Source: a virus. From it: a stretch of DNA of 43,119 bases. Made by a program: the position numbers and the translations under genes. The notes under the pieces are model-generated. The model was not told where the DNA came from, did no database searches, and was given only the letters and a program-made list of their open reading frames with translations. Positions 30,195 to 40,700 of this stretch are shown one piece after another. The DNA lies in the IMG/VR virus record IMGVR_UViG_3300032287_004025, positions 1 to 43,119 of that record. One strand, 5' to 3'. Every line of letters begins with the position of its first letter. The first letter of the stretch is position 1.

Positions 30195-32345
30195 TTAAAA
30201 ATCTATTTTGACTGCAAACACTTGAGTTCCGCTTCTTTTTACAGGATTTGCGGTTTTACCAATAGCAAGAACTTCTTTATTCTCATTCAATAAAGCTACC
30301 TCGGTAATTCTCTTATCTTGTCCTGTGGTATATGTAGGGTTCTGTGTCACATTAAATTGACTAGCCGGTAAGTTGACCAAGAAATTCATTTTTTCAATGT
30401 CCATGGCTCTAACTAATTTAATACTACCAGGGAATGGTTGTTCGTCACCAAACTGTGGTGATGTCGATGGTTGGTTTGGAATATCTCCGATATATGATTC
30501 TAAGTCAAATATTGTAGTATCATTATCGTACATGTCAAATGTCACTTGGAAAGAATAATCAACCAAATTTGATGGATTAATTATGTTACCCACAGTGTGA
30601 TTAGGTATGTACGATGTCATATCTAATAACTTCCATAGATTTGGTTCAGGTAAATCTCCGTAATTGGTTACTTGAATTAATAATTGAAATTGATTTGCAA
30701 TGAATCCATTACTAAAATTACAAGTACTACCTGTTACCATGTTACCAAAATATCCGTTGGCGAACTTAACATAAAGTTGACACGGTGTTGTAAAATAGGT
30801 ACTACCTGTTGTTGTTTCAAATTTGGTGTAGTAGTTACACGGTAACCCATTCATTTGGGTATCTCCCGTATAATTTAACATATAAGTTAACCATATTGTC
30901 TGTTCTGTCGAACCACTATAAAACGATTGAGACGCCGGTAAATCACTTGGTAATAAATTAATCTTAGGTGACGGTAAAGTATATTTTCTATTTGATTTAT
31001 AGTCCATTACTGCAACCAATTCTTGGTCGTCGATTACGATTGTTTTATTGTTTACAAATACTTTACCAACCTTATTACCAAATTCGTCTAATAGATATCT
31101 AAACTTCACCTTTTGGTATGCGTTTTTCTTTGAACTAACAAAATAATCAACGGTATCCATGGTAAGTAACGCACCAATGGTTGTACCTGTATTTCTATGA
31201 TATTGTATAAATGGAATATAAACCTCAAAGTATTCTAAATCAGTAATTGAGTTACCAAGAGAGTCTTCTAATAACGCTTGTGATTCCACGTTATTTGTAC
31301 TCAAATAATCATCGTATTTATAAAACCTTTCGGGGTCATTTTTTAAATCACCTAATTCAGAATAGTGAATCACCGCGATACATCTTTGTTCTTCGGGCGT
31401 CACATTAATTAATTCGTTATATGAATTACGATACGCCGTAGGATTATCAATTGTTGTACCCGTACTTGTTGTAAAAGTTTGACCACTTGATGTAGTATAA
31501 CCTAAGAATTGTTTGGTTGAAACATGTTTATTTGAAGTAAATCCAGTTATGTTTTCATCTAAACCGTTAACATCAAACCCTATTGGTTTCATCCCCCAAA
31601 CCACATTCATTGTCCATGAATTCAATTGTTGTGATGGGTCGATTTCCGCTGCTTGACAATTTGGATTGTATGTAACAGATACGGGATATTCATTTTCACA
31701 TGAATTACATACTACTTGAGCGGGACCTGTACATCCTGAAAAATTTGGTGTATTTCTATCTAAATAAAGTGTGTTACCAGTAACACCTGTGATTTTATAA
31801 ACTAAACTATTTGTTTCACCTGTAATGACAGGGTGATTTGGGTCGTTACCACAAAAAGTACCAAAAACTATTGTAATAAATTCACAATCATTAAAACTTG
31901 AACCTGTCAATACTGTGACACTATTGTCGCCCGTCATTGCAGATAATGATATTTGTTGTGTTTCACACTCGACAGTGGTTCCTTCACAAACACTACCATC
32001 ATATTCAATATATTCAGTAACAAATCCAGCGGGACCCATTACGTTTCTTAAAGTGTCTGTTGTTGATGATTGAATTGGAATACCGTAAACAGTAGAACCT
32101 GTGTTACTACTATCCAATTTGTATGGATATTTTATACCACCCTCTCTATCAAATGGTGCAAATACCATTTGGAATGGTTGTGAATCTAATCCTGTGAAAT
32201 TGTCAAAAGGTGATGTGTAATCAAATTCAGAATCCCCAATTTGGAAATAGGCAATATTAAAACTACCCTTGGCGATAGAATTTCTACCCTTTTGAGTTAT
32301 TCTAACTGATAAAAATTCCGAATTGTTATTACTTAAAAAGCTCAT
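30195..32345 (-). CDS. Putative virion structural protein (716 aa)
   Basis: No enzyme motif. The N-terminus 'SVRITQKGRNSIAKGSFNIA' and 'YFQIGDSEFDYTSPF' resembles the opening of large baseplate or tail proteins from Bacteroidota myoviruses that I recall as '...TxxGRxxxAxGxFN...DxExDY'. The body is beta-rich, with Thr/Gly/Asn-rich stretches and several Cys (FGTFCGNDP, VVCNSCENEYP). It shows no Pro/Ser/Thr linker, unlike the genes beside it. It could be a tail, baseplate or fibre protein. The motif memory needs a search. Confidence 0.55.
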   Translation of the reverse strand: MSFLSNNNSEFLSVRITQKGRNSIAKGSFNIAYFQIGDSEFDYTSPFDNFTGLDSQPFQMVFAPFDREGGIKYPYKLDSSNTGSTVYGIPIQSSTTDTLRNVMGPAGFVTEYIEYDGSVCEGTTVECETQQISLSAMTGDNSVTVLTGSSFNDCEFITIVFGTFCGNDPNHPVITGETNSLVYKITGVTGNTLYLDRNTPNFSGCTGPAQVVCNSCENEYPVSVTYNPNCQAAEIDPSQQLNSWTMNVVWGMKPIGFDVNGLDENITGFTSNKHVSTKQFLGYTTSSGQTFTTSTGTTIDNPTAYRNSYNELINVTPEEQRCIAVIHYSELGDLKNDPERFYKYDDYLSTNNVESQALLEDSLGNSITDLEYFEVYIPFIQYHRNTGTTIGALLTMDTVDYFVSSKKNAYQKVKFRYLLDEFGNKVGKVFVNNKTIVIDDQELVAVMDYKSNRKYTLPSPKINLLPSDLPASQSFYSGSTEQTIWLTYMLNYTGDTQMNGLPCNYYTKFETTTGSTYFTTPCQLYVKFANGYFGNMVTGSTCNFSNGFIANQFQLLIQVTNYGDLPEPNLWKLLDMTSYIPNHTVGNIINPSNLVDYSFQVTFDMYDNDTTIFDLESYIGDIPNQPSTSPQFGDEQPFPGSIKLVRAMDIEKMNFLVNLPASQFNVTQNPTYTTGQDKRITEVALLNENKEVLAIGKTANPVKRSGTQVFAVKIDF

Positions 32346-32354
32346 AGTTTATAT

Positions 32355-32362
32355 TATAAATA
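32355..32362 (-). promoter_or_regulatory. Candidate class B element before a structural gene
   Basis: Minus-strand TATTTATA lies nine bases before the ATG at 32345. The same 8-mer precedes the gene starting at 37665 (37682-37689, 16 bases away), and a near copy (TATTTATG) precedes 35026. Variable spacing makes a promoter call weak. Confidence 0.2.
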
Positions 32363-32380
32363 TTTTATTAACATTTTTTA

Positions 32381-34672
32381 TTAAGGACAACTACCATAAG
32401 TTATTGTGTAATCAGCAATCCCTGGTGGTGGTATTGATGCGTCCGCCCATTGAACCGAGGTTATCGTACCACAAACACACCCACTATCACCTTGTACTAT
32501 GTTTAAAGTTGTTGGTGAACCATTACAATCCGTATAGAAAACTCTTATAGTTGAAGAACCATTTGGGTTACCGGGTGTAATATTATTTACACCGTTACAT
32601 TCACACGGTGGAGTTGAACTTGGGGTGGGTGTAACCGTTCTTGTTGGTGTAACAGAACTTGTTGGTGTAACTGATGAGGTTATTGAAGGTGTTATAGATG
32701 GGGTTACGGAACTTGTGATTGATGGAGTTATAGTTGGGGTTACACTCGGAGATGCTCCCATTGTTGAAGATGGTGTAACAGAATTAGTAGGTGTGGCTGT
32801 AATAGATGGAGTCACCGATGGAGTTGTACCCATTGTTGAAGATGGTGTTAACGAAGGTGTAATTGACGGTGTAATTGTAATAGACGGTGTGACAGAAGGA
32901 GTTACGCTCGGAGTTGGGGTTGGGCTACCCGGAACACTTTCGCAACATTCATCTAAATTTATTCTAAACACTTGTTCACAACATCCCTCACAGACTAATC
33001 GTACATACATTTCCATCAATGTTGCTGTTATACCTGTAATTTCACAAACATCACCTGTGGTCATTCCTGTACATGATGTAACTCCTGTTATGTTAGTAGA
33101 AGTCAATCCCGTATAAACTGAACAATTAGTATAATTTGAACCTGAATTAAATGAAATTTTTATTGCTTTTGGTGTTACCGTATCATTTACACAAGGACTT
33201 CCACTTGTTGATGATGGTGTTGGGGTAATTGTAACACTTGGGGTTATAGATGGGGTGATTGTAACTGATGGAGTAACAGATGGTGTAACGCTCGGTGTAA
33301 CACTTGGGGTTGTGTTTGATGTTTGTGATGGAGTTGGGGTTAGTGAAGATGTTGGTGTAACGCTCGGTGTAACACTTGGAGTCGTATTTGATGTTTGTGA
33401 CGGGGTAACAGTTGGGGTGATGGATGGGGTGATTGTTACAGATGGTGTAACTGATGGTGTAACACTTGGGGTAACTGATGAACTAACCGAAGGTGTAACA
33501 GTTGGAGTTGGGCTCGTTGTAACTGATGGTGTAACACTTGGGGTTGTATTTGATGTAACCGAAGGTGTAACAGTTGGAGTTGGGCTCGTTGTAACTGATG
33601 GTGTAACACTTGGGGTAACTGATGAACTAACCGAAGGTGTTGTCGAATTTGTTGGTGTAACACTTGGGGTAGTGGATGGTGTGACCGAAGGTGTTGTCGA
33701 ATTTGTTGGTGTAACACTTGGGGTAGTGGATGGTGTGACACTTGGAGTTGGGCTAGCTGATATTGAGTCACAATTTTGATTGTCCTCACATCCACCATTC
33801 GCATAAACAAAAATATCTGATGGGTCACTGAATGTAATTGTTTGGTTATCAAAACACACACACTGATATACAGTACCCAATGGTGGTATAACACCTGAGG
33901 TTTGAAATTGGTTATAACAATCGGTGTATGAATATGTAACGGTATTACCGTTTAGACTTACAATTTGTTTACATACACAATCAGTACACAAAACTTGGGG
34001 TGATGGGGTAGGTGTGGGTGTTACTGAACTAGTGACTGACGGTGTAACTGATGGTGTTACTGATGGAGTAACCGAACTAGTAGGTGTTACTGATGGTGTT
34101 CTTGACGGTGTAACCGATGGGGTTTCAGATGGGGTTGGAGTGGGTGACGGAGTTTCTGTTGGGGTTGGGGTTTCAGATGGGGTTGGTGATGGTGATGGAC
34201 ATACTGGGCATTCTCCATATTCACAACTTGGAGCTTCAACCCATGTATTAGTATCATTTACAACACTTGTTGGGATAAAATCATTCAGTACTGCAATCCA
34301 ACAATCGGTACCGTCATTGTAAACATTCCCTAAATTATATTGAAATCCACTTAAGGTTTCATAAACAGTCCCACCTTGTTCACAACATTTATTAAACTTA
34401 TTTGTGGCGGTACACTGTGTACCATCATTCGAGAACGAACTATTGTTTGCGGTATATATAGTATTATTCTTGTAATAATATAGTGTTGGTGGGTAAGAAT
34501 TAGAATCGACACATATTTCGTGACCACCTGTTAAAAAAGATTGTGTTTGTGGATTACCACTACAATCGTTATAATCAACAAATACACGTGAATTCCATAA
34601 CGGATTTGTGTTACCCGTTGCGTTACCCGTGTCTAATGAACTTATGTTTAATGTTACTAAAAGACAGGCCAT
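32381..34672 (-). CDS. Mucin-like virion protein with Cys modules and TPSV linkers (763 aa)
   Basis: Four Cys-containing globular modules are separated by three long Pro/Ser/Thr-rich linkers built of TPSV, TPSxTP and TPTP units. Modules share the pattern Y-(T/N)-D-C-x(N/G) near their start ([10 protein letters not shown] at 31-40; [20 protein letters not shown]), with further CxC and CC pairs. No signal peptide is evident. It is likely displayed on the virion as a flexible, possibly glycosylated fibre or decoration. It is separated by only three bases from the next small gene. Confidence 0.7.
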   Translation of the reverse strand: MACLLVTLNISSLDTGNATGNTNPLWNSRVFVDYNDCSGNPQTQSFLTGGHEICVDSNSYPPTLYYYKNNTIYTANNSSFSNDGTQCTATNKFNKCCEQGGTVYETLSGFQYNLGNVYNDGTDCWIAVLNDFIPTSVVNDTNTWVEAPSCEYGECPVCPSPSPTPSETPTPTETPSPTPTPSETPSVTPSRTPSVTPTSSVTPSVTPSVTPSVTSSVTPTPTPSPQVLCTDCVCKQIVSLNGNTVTYSYTDCYNQFQTSGVIPPLGTVYQCVCFDNQTITFSDPSDIFVYANGGCEDNQNCDSISASPTPSVTPSTTPSVTPTNSTTPSVTPSTTPSVTPTNSTTPSVSSSVTPSVTPSVTTSPTPTVTPSVTSNTTPSVTPSVTTSPTPTVTPSVSSSVTPSVTPSVTPSVTITPSITPTVTPSQTSNTTPSVTPSVTPTSSLTPTPSQTSNTTPSVTPSVTPSVTPSVTITPSITPSVTITPTPSSTSGSPCVNDTVTPKAIKISFNSGSNYTNCSVYTGLTSTNITGVTSCTGMTTGDVCEITGITATLMEMYVRLVCEGCCEQVFRINLDECCESVPGSPTPTPSVTPSVTPSITITPSITPSLTPSSTMGTTPSVTPSITATPTNSVTPSSTMGASPSVTPTITPSITSSVTPSITPSITSSVTPTSSVTPTRTVTPTPSSTPPCECNGVNNITPGNPNGSSTIRVFYTDCNGSPTTLNIVQGDSGCVCGTITSVQWADASIPPPGIADYTITYGSCP
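33630..33739. repeat. 54-bp tandem duplication in a Pro/Ser/Thr linker
   Basis: The stretch 33630-33685 is repeated exactly at 33684-33739 (period 54 bp, 18 codons). Most of the surrounding linker has varied synonymous codons, so this is a recent duplication. It codes for TPSV-type units of the 763-residue protein. Confidence 0.9.
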
Positions 34673-34675
34673 TTA

Positions 34676-35026
34676 TTAAGTTATTTGAACAACGTTAACT
34701 CCAAAGGAACATGGATTATAACAATCACTACATCTTAAATCGACAAGCGCTAATTGATAACCACCTTGTAATTTGGTTGCAGGTTGTGGTACTGAGCTTA
34801 TGTGTCCGTCACAGTGTTCTACAAATACAAACATTTGTGGAATTGTATTTAATAGATTTATATTAAATGTATATCCTGAGGATAATGAAATTAAACTTAC
34901 GTTACCATTGAGATATCCAGCATCGTCAATATTGTGAGTTAACCCCGTGTAGATATAATACCCACTACAAGGAGTTTGACCAGAAAAATTTGATATTGTT
35001 ATTTGATACTGTTTTAACGATGGCAT
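34676..35026 (-). CDS. Small Cys-containing structural-type protein (116 aa)
   Basis: Beta-rich throughout (QYQITISNFSG, NVSLISLSSGYTFNINLL, FVFVEHCDGHISSV) with Cys at several positions (TPCSGY, DLRCSDCYNPC). It has no Pro/Ser/Thr linker, but its Cys pattern and position among the linker proteins suggest a capping or accessory virion protein. No family recognised. It ends three bases before the 763-residue gene. Confidence 0.5.
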   Translation of the reverse strand: MPSLKQYQITISNFSGQTPCSGYYIYTGLTHNIDDAGYLNGNVSLISLSSGYTFNINLLNTIPQMFVFVEHCDGHISSVPQPATKLQGGYQLALVDLRCSDCYNPCSFGVNVVQIT

Positions 35027-35068
35027 ATTTCATAAATATAAAAAATCATATTTTATAATAAAGTATTT

Positions 35069-35821
35069 TTAACAAGGACCCCCAATTGTACATACATAAT
35101 TTACACCACTACCCGTTGATTCAAGAATATCATTTAGTGCACTTGAATGTGTGAAAAACCCTATAAACGGATTTGTTAATGATGTGTTAGTATATATTGC
35201 GGTGGATACTCCCGTCAATTCACTAACACTACAATTAGTATAAACTGTTGTTACTGTTGAACCAACACATGTACACGGACCACTACATGTCGATGAACAC
35301 TGTTGTATTGTCCAAGATAGATATTGACAAGATGGTGTTGGGGTTGGGGTTAAAGTTCTTGTTGGTGTTGGGGTTGGGGTTAAAGTTCTTGTTGGTGTTG
35401 GGGTTGGTGTCGGAGTTGTTGTAGACGTAACTGACGGTGTTATTGTTGGGGTGACGCTTGGTGAGGGTGGAGGTGGTGTTGCACTCGGTGTAACAGATGG
35501 GGTCACACTTGGTGTTGGACTTGGACTAACACAAACTGTTTGTACATCGAAACACATTGTGTCATAACATGGGAATGCTTTACTATCGTGAGTATAGATA
35601 TTTTTAATAATATATCTTCCCGTAGTTTCATCAGTCATTTTAATCCAATATTGGGTATCAAAAGACAAACCACTAATGGTTACATTATTTACGGTTAATC
35701 CCGTGTTTAATAAAGTAAAAGATGAATCAACTGTCTCAGGATAAGGTGATTCACCGGATTTATATCGAATGGAAAAACTACCATCCGAAACAATATTATA
35801 TATTTTTACATTTAATCCCAT
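35069..35821 (-). CDS. FN3-like domain plus Pro/Thr linker and Cys module (250 aa)
   Basis: The first ~90 residues resemble a fibronectin type III sandwich ('NNVTISGLSFDTQYWIKMTD' is the typical F/G strand region). Then comes a [21 protein letters not shown] linker (about 103-166), and a C-terminal Cys module with YTNC (TTVYTNCSVSEL), like the YxDC modules of the neighbours. It probably belongs to the same surface complex. It ends 42 bases before the next gene. Confidence 0.6.
   Translation of the reverse strand: MGLNVKIYNIVSDGSFSIRYKSGESPYPETVDSSFTLLNTGLTVNNVTISGLSFDTQYWIKMTDETTGRYIIKNIYTHDSKAFPCYDTMCFDVQTVCVSPSPTPSVTPSVTPSATPPPPSPSVTPTITPSVTSTTTPTPTPTPTRTLTPTPTPTRTLTPTPTPSCQYLSWTIQQCSSTCSGPCTCVGSTVTTVYTNCSVSELTGVSTAIYTNTSLTNPFIGFFTHSSALNDILESTGSGVNYVCTIGGPC
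35341..35400. repeat. Exact 30-bp tandem repeat in a TPTPTRTLTP linker
   Basis: Two identical copies of a 30-base unit (35341-35370 and 35371-35400) code for ten residues of the linker. A third copy begins (first seven bases) and then diverges. It shows recent copy-number change. Confidence 0.9.
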
Positions 35822-35823
35822 TA

Positions 35824-37665
35824 TTATGTCGTTACATCAGAAGTTATATAAATTATTAATGATGTTGTACTGTTAGGTATCAAATAAGTATCATTTATTG
35901 AACCCGTACCACAACTTGATTCGGTGTTTGTTTGTACTGTCACACCATTTCTAACTATAGAATATCCAACAATACTACATCCGTAACCTAACGCGGTACA
36001 TCCTGAGGTTATACCTAAGGCATCCATGCTTAAATCAATTAAATCACCAACATGTGCGGTTGTTGTACCGCTATATGTACTAACAGGGAATGGTGTGTTC
36101 CATGTATAAAAAGTAGTTCCATTTTTTTGAATATTACCAAAAGTTCTTGAACATGAATTCAATTTTTGATGTTGGTAAATCAAGGATATTGTAATTGAAC
36201 TTGGGGTTGGTGATGGTGTAATAGATATCGATGGTGTTGGTGTGATAGATGGTGTAACAGAAGTAGTTGGTGTAACCGATTGTGTAACGTTTGGTAAAGA
36301 CGAACTTGGTGTTGGTGTGATAGATGGTGTTCTTGTGGGTGTTGATGAACGTGTGGGTGTAATTGATGGTGTTATGGTTGGTGTTTTTGTTGGAGTTGGG
36401 GTCTTGGTTACGGTTGGTGTTGGTGTTTTTGATGGTGTAGGAGATGGTGATGGTTGAGGTATCGGAGTTGCAACAAGATAATCAACCGAATTAGTACATG
36501 TACCAACACTTTGTATTGTTCCACCTGTTATCGAGTAACAAACCGTCGTAGTATAACCTGTTAACAACTGAGCATTTGTTATTCCTGTTGCGATTGTAAC
36601 AATTGTTCCACCTGTTGTGACCCCTGAAATATTATATGAACCTGCTTGATTTAAAAAATAGATTTCTTGTAGTGTAAATGTATATTGTGAACAACCAGTT
36701 GGTATTGATGAGGGAGTTGGCGTCACCGTCATGGTTGGAGTGAGTGAAGGTGTTACCGAAGTTGTAGGTGTATTGGTTGGTGTTGTACTTGGAGTTACTG
36801 AACTTGTTGGTGTAACAGTTGGTGTGACCGAAGGTGTTGAACCCATGGTTGATGACGGTGTAGGTGTAATAGAAGGTGTTACAGAATTTGTTGGAGTAAT
36901 ACTTGGTGTAATTGATGGTGTAACAGAACTTGTTCGAGTAATACTCGGTGTAACAGATGGTGTTCTACTTGATGTTGGGGTTGGCGTTGGGGTAACACTT
37001 GGACAAATAGATGTACATGGTGTACCAACATATACATAAATACCATTAGTTGGTAAAGAATAATCGACACAAACACCTAAATATAAAGTTGTTCCAGATT
37101 GATAAATTCCACAACAATCATAATAATCCCAACTTGTACTATCTGTTAAACCACTATAACATATTTTTGGTGTTGTTGATGGAGTTGGGGTTGGAGTTGA
37201 GGTGGGTGTTGGACTTGGCCCCGCTTGACAAGTGGGACAATCAAGATAGAATAACCCATTATCTTTTAACGTTTGAACGGTAAATGCTGGAATTGTATTT
37301 CCTGTACCCGCGGTATAAACAGGTGTAAATGTGTAACATTCTTCAGAATAGGATATTGTTGCACCTGTCGTATAAAAATATTCGTAGATTTCTGAGTTGG
37401 GGAAAGAAAATTGTTGGTCAGCACCCATCGGGTCACAATTATCAAAATCCCAAGTATTGTATGTACTATTACATTGACTACATCCTGTATATCCTGAAAA
37501 AATAACAGTACCTGTTGGCCCTGCACCAACGTTACCTGTGGATTCCCAACATTGGTAATCCGCAAAAATGGTGTGTCCCGATAAAACAACACTATCGTTA
37601 ACTATAAAGTCTTGATAAGTCGAAGGATTTGAACAAAGTTGGAAGGTTATTATTTGAACTGCCAT
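35824..37665 (-). CDS. Mucin-like virion protein with Cys modules (613 aa)
   Basis: The N-terminal ~150 residues are globular, with Cys pairs and a 'TWDFDNC' segment. They are followed by short TPTP linkers around a module with 'SWDYYDCCGIYQ', then a long TPSVTPSI linker, another module (about 322-395, CSQYTFTLQEIYFLN...) and a further Pro/Ser/Thr linker. The C-terminus is a beta-rich domain (FYTWNTPFPVSTYSGTT...). No signal peptide. It shares the YxDC-type pattern with neighbours. A virion fibre or decoration is likely. Two bases separate it from the next gene. Confidence 0.7.
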   Translation of the reverse strand: MAVQIITFQLCSNPSTYQDFIVNDSVVLSGHTIFADYQCWESTGNVGAGPTGTVIFSGYTGCSQCNSTYNTWDFDNCDPMGADQQFSFPNSEIYEYFYTTGATISYSEECYTFTPVYTAGTGNTIPAFTVQTLKDNGLFYLDCPTCQAGPSPTPTSTPTPTPSTTPKICYSGLTDSTSWDYYDCCGIYQSGTTLYLGVCVDYSLPTNGIYVYVGTPCTSICPSVTPTPTPTSSRTPSVTPSITRTSSVTPSITPSITPTNSVTPSITPTPSSTMGSTPSVTPTVTPTSSVTPSTTPTNTPTTSVTPSLTPTMTVTPTPSSIPTGCSQYTFTLQEIYFLNQAGSYNISGVTTGGTIVTIATGITNAQLLTGYTTTVCYSITGGTIQSVGTCTNSVDYLVATPIPQPSPSPTPSKTPTPTVTKTPTPTKTPTITPSITPTRSSTPTRTPSITPTPSSSLPNVTQSVTPTTSVTPSITPTPSISITPSPTPSSITISLIYQHQKLNSCSRTFGNIQKNGTTFYTWNTPFPVSTYSGTTTAHVGDLIDLSMDALGITSGCTALGYGCSIVGYSIVRNGVTVQTNTESSCGTGSINDTYLIPNSTTSLIIYITSDVTT

Positions 37666-37681
37666 TTATTAATTTTCTATC

Positions 37682-37689
37682 TATAAATA
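37682..37689 (-). promoter_or_regulatory. Candidate class B element before the 613-residue gene
   Basis: Minus-strand TATTTATA, 16 bases before the ATG at 37665, in the context GAGTATTTATAGATAG. A near copy (AAGTATTTATCA) lies before the 55-residue gene (start 12711). Confidence 0.25.
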
Positions 37690-37710
37690 CTCAAACCATT
37701 ATTTTATTTT

Positions 37711-40700
37711 TTAACATGGTGTACCACATCCAGTACAATTACCACATGAACCCTGACCTATACTTGTGTATGTTGAACCAAAGACAGGTGGTACAAATGC
37801 TCCCCTATTAATTACATAGAAACCTGTAACTCTTGCAATACATCTATTGAAGATACCACCATTCATAAACGTTTCTGAGGTGAATAGACCGTCACAACAT
37901 TGGTAATATAGGAACAATCCTGTGTAGTATAACGGGTCTCTCGCGTCTACTGTTATTTCGTAACATTGACAATCGCCACATGCACCATTACTTGTCACCT
38001 CACCACCCCAAATTCCAATAACAGAAGGTACGGAACACGAACACAGAGTTAGAAAACCATATTCCCAGTTAACTGTGTCAGTAATTTGTTGACTTGTGTT
38101 AGTACAACAATCGGTGTAATCCACAGCATTACCAGCGTTTAATTGTGTAATTGTATACTCATTACAAATACATGGTGTTACTGAAGGTGTTGGTGTTGGT
38201 GTTGGTGATGGTGAAACTCCCGGTGCGGGTGGTGTTTCTGATGGTGTAATTGATGGTGTTATACTTGGTGTTACTGAAGGTGTTGGCGTCACTGACGGTG
38301 TCCTTGATGGTGTAACAGAAGGTGTAACGGAACTACTTGGTGTTACAGAAGGAGTTCTCGATGGAGTAACTGATGGTGTAACGGAACTACTTGGTGTAAC
38401 ACTTGGTGTTCTTGAAGGAGTAACACTTGGTGTAACTGAACTCGTTGGTGTAACACTAGCAGTTATTGATGGTGTTACTGAAGGTGTTGGTGGTGGAGAT
38501 GCTCCAGCTGTTCTACTTGGTGTAACTGATGCAGTTCTTGATGGTGTTAAAGAGCTTGTTGGTGTTACCGATGGTGTTCTTGATGGTGTAACGGACGGTG
38601 TTACCGAAGGAGTCGGTGTTCTACTTGGTGTAACTGATGGTGTTATACTTGGTGTTACTGAAGGAGTTGGTGTAACGGATGCCGTTGGTGTTGGTGTTGG
38701 TGATGGACATGGATTATGAATTTGACAATCTGCACAAAGATTATATGGTCCATACGCATTTACACCAGCACCTGTGCCAGGTCCACCATATGATAGAACT
38801 TCATAACAACATCCAATATATGAAATATATTTTCCTACTAATATGTTTGGATTAAATGCGGGGTCACAACCAAAATTTATTTCATATATTCCATTCGCTC
38901 CACAACATGGGTCACAATTTCTAAGTTGGTATCTATGGTTTGCACATGGGTAAGTAGTCAGACATGTTGCACAATCATTAACACTAAATTCATTAGGTGG
39001 GTAATAACCGTGAACACCCGTGAAATTTGGTGAACTATAAGTTTGACTATATCCTTCTACATAATAACAACATCCATCAATTACTATAGTATAATTTTGT
39101 TGTATTCCCACTTGAACATAAGTTAAGTCAGTTGTGATACTCAAGAATGGTATAGTACCTTGGTCATATCCACTATTACAACAAGGTAATAAATACACAT
39201 AACCGTACTGTGGTGATGGTGATGGCGTAATAGACGAAGTTACTGAAGGAGTTCTCGATGGGGTAATCGATGGAGTTACTGAACTAGTTGGTGTTAGAGA
39301 TGGTGTTGTTGATGGAGTCACAGAACTAGAAGGAGTTACCGATGGAGTAACAGAAGGTGTCACACTTGATGTTGGTGTCACAGAAGGTGTAACGCTCCTT
39401 GTTGGGTCTGGTGTTCTTGATGGTGTAGGAGTAACAGAAGGTGTCACACTTGATGTTGGTGTCACAGAAGGTGTAACGCTCCTTGTTGGGTCTGGTGTTC
39501 TTGATGGTGTAACGGAACTACTTGGTGTTACAGAAGGAGTAACCGATGGAGTAACTGATGGTGTAACTGATGGTGTAACAGATGATGTTGCGGTTACTGA
39601 TGGTGTTGTACTTGGTGTAATTGAAGGTGTTACAGAACTACTTGGAGTTACAGATGGTGTTCTTGAAGGGGTAACTGATGGGGTTACAGAACTACTTGGA
39701 GTTACAGATGGTGTTGTACTTGGTGTGATAGATGCGGTAACACTTGATGTTGGTGTTAACGACGGAGTGATAGAAGGTGTCACTGATGGTGTTACTGATG
39801 GAGTTACGGATGGGGTAACAGAAGGTGTTCTTGACGGAGTTGCAGTTACTGAACTTGTTGGGGTTGGTGATGGTGTTGGACAGGTAAATACCGCGTTACA
39901 ACTTGCACAATCGGTGAATTTTGAACTACCCAATGTATAGAAAGGATATGCACCATTTGCAATTAAAACAAATGATTGATAACATGTCCCTCCAAATGCA
40001 TAAATTCCAGGGTTACCAGTTATGTAGTTAAAATCACCCTGTGTCATGTTGATGTTGTAAATATTGTTATCACAACAACTCTGCGTTTGTACCGACACAA
40101 TTACAGTTGATGGTGTTACTGTAGGTGTAACTGATGGAGTCACAGAACTACTTGGGGTTACCGAAGGTGTTACAGAAGGTGTAACGCTCGATGTTGGTGT
40201 TACTGTAGGTGTAACTGATGGAGTCACAGAACTTGTAGGGGTTACGGATGATGTAACAGAAGGTGTAACGCTCGATGTTGGTGTCACAGAAGGTGTAACG
40301 CTCCGTGTTGGGTCTGGTGTTCTTGATGGTGTAGGAGTAACAGAAGGTGTAACGCTCGATGTTGGTGTCACAGAAGGTGTCACTGATGGTGTCACACTTG
40401 AAGTAACAGATGGAGTTACTGAACTCGTAACCGAAGGTGTTACCGATGGTGTTACAGAACTTGTAACTGATGGTGTTACTGAACTAGTTGGTGTTACAGA
40501 TGATGTTGGGTCTGGTGTTCTTGACGGAGTAACGGAACTACTTGGTGTTACTGATGGTGTTACTGAACTTGTAACCGAAGGTGTTACAGAACTAGTTGGG
40601 GTGACTGAAGGTGTTAGTGATGGGGTAACTGATGCGGTTCTACTTGGTGTCACTGATGGTGTTACAGATGATGTTGGTTCTGGTGTTCTTGATGGTGTAA

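Noticed and set aside
33255-33779. Plus-strand frames rich in [10 protein letters not shown], collagen-like in look
   Set aside because: They are the antisense of the TPSV linkers; the minus-strand frame has globular modules with conserved Cys and a continuous gene model, so the plus frames are shadows.
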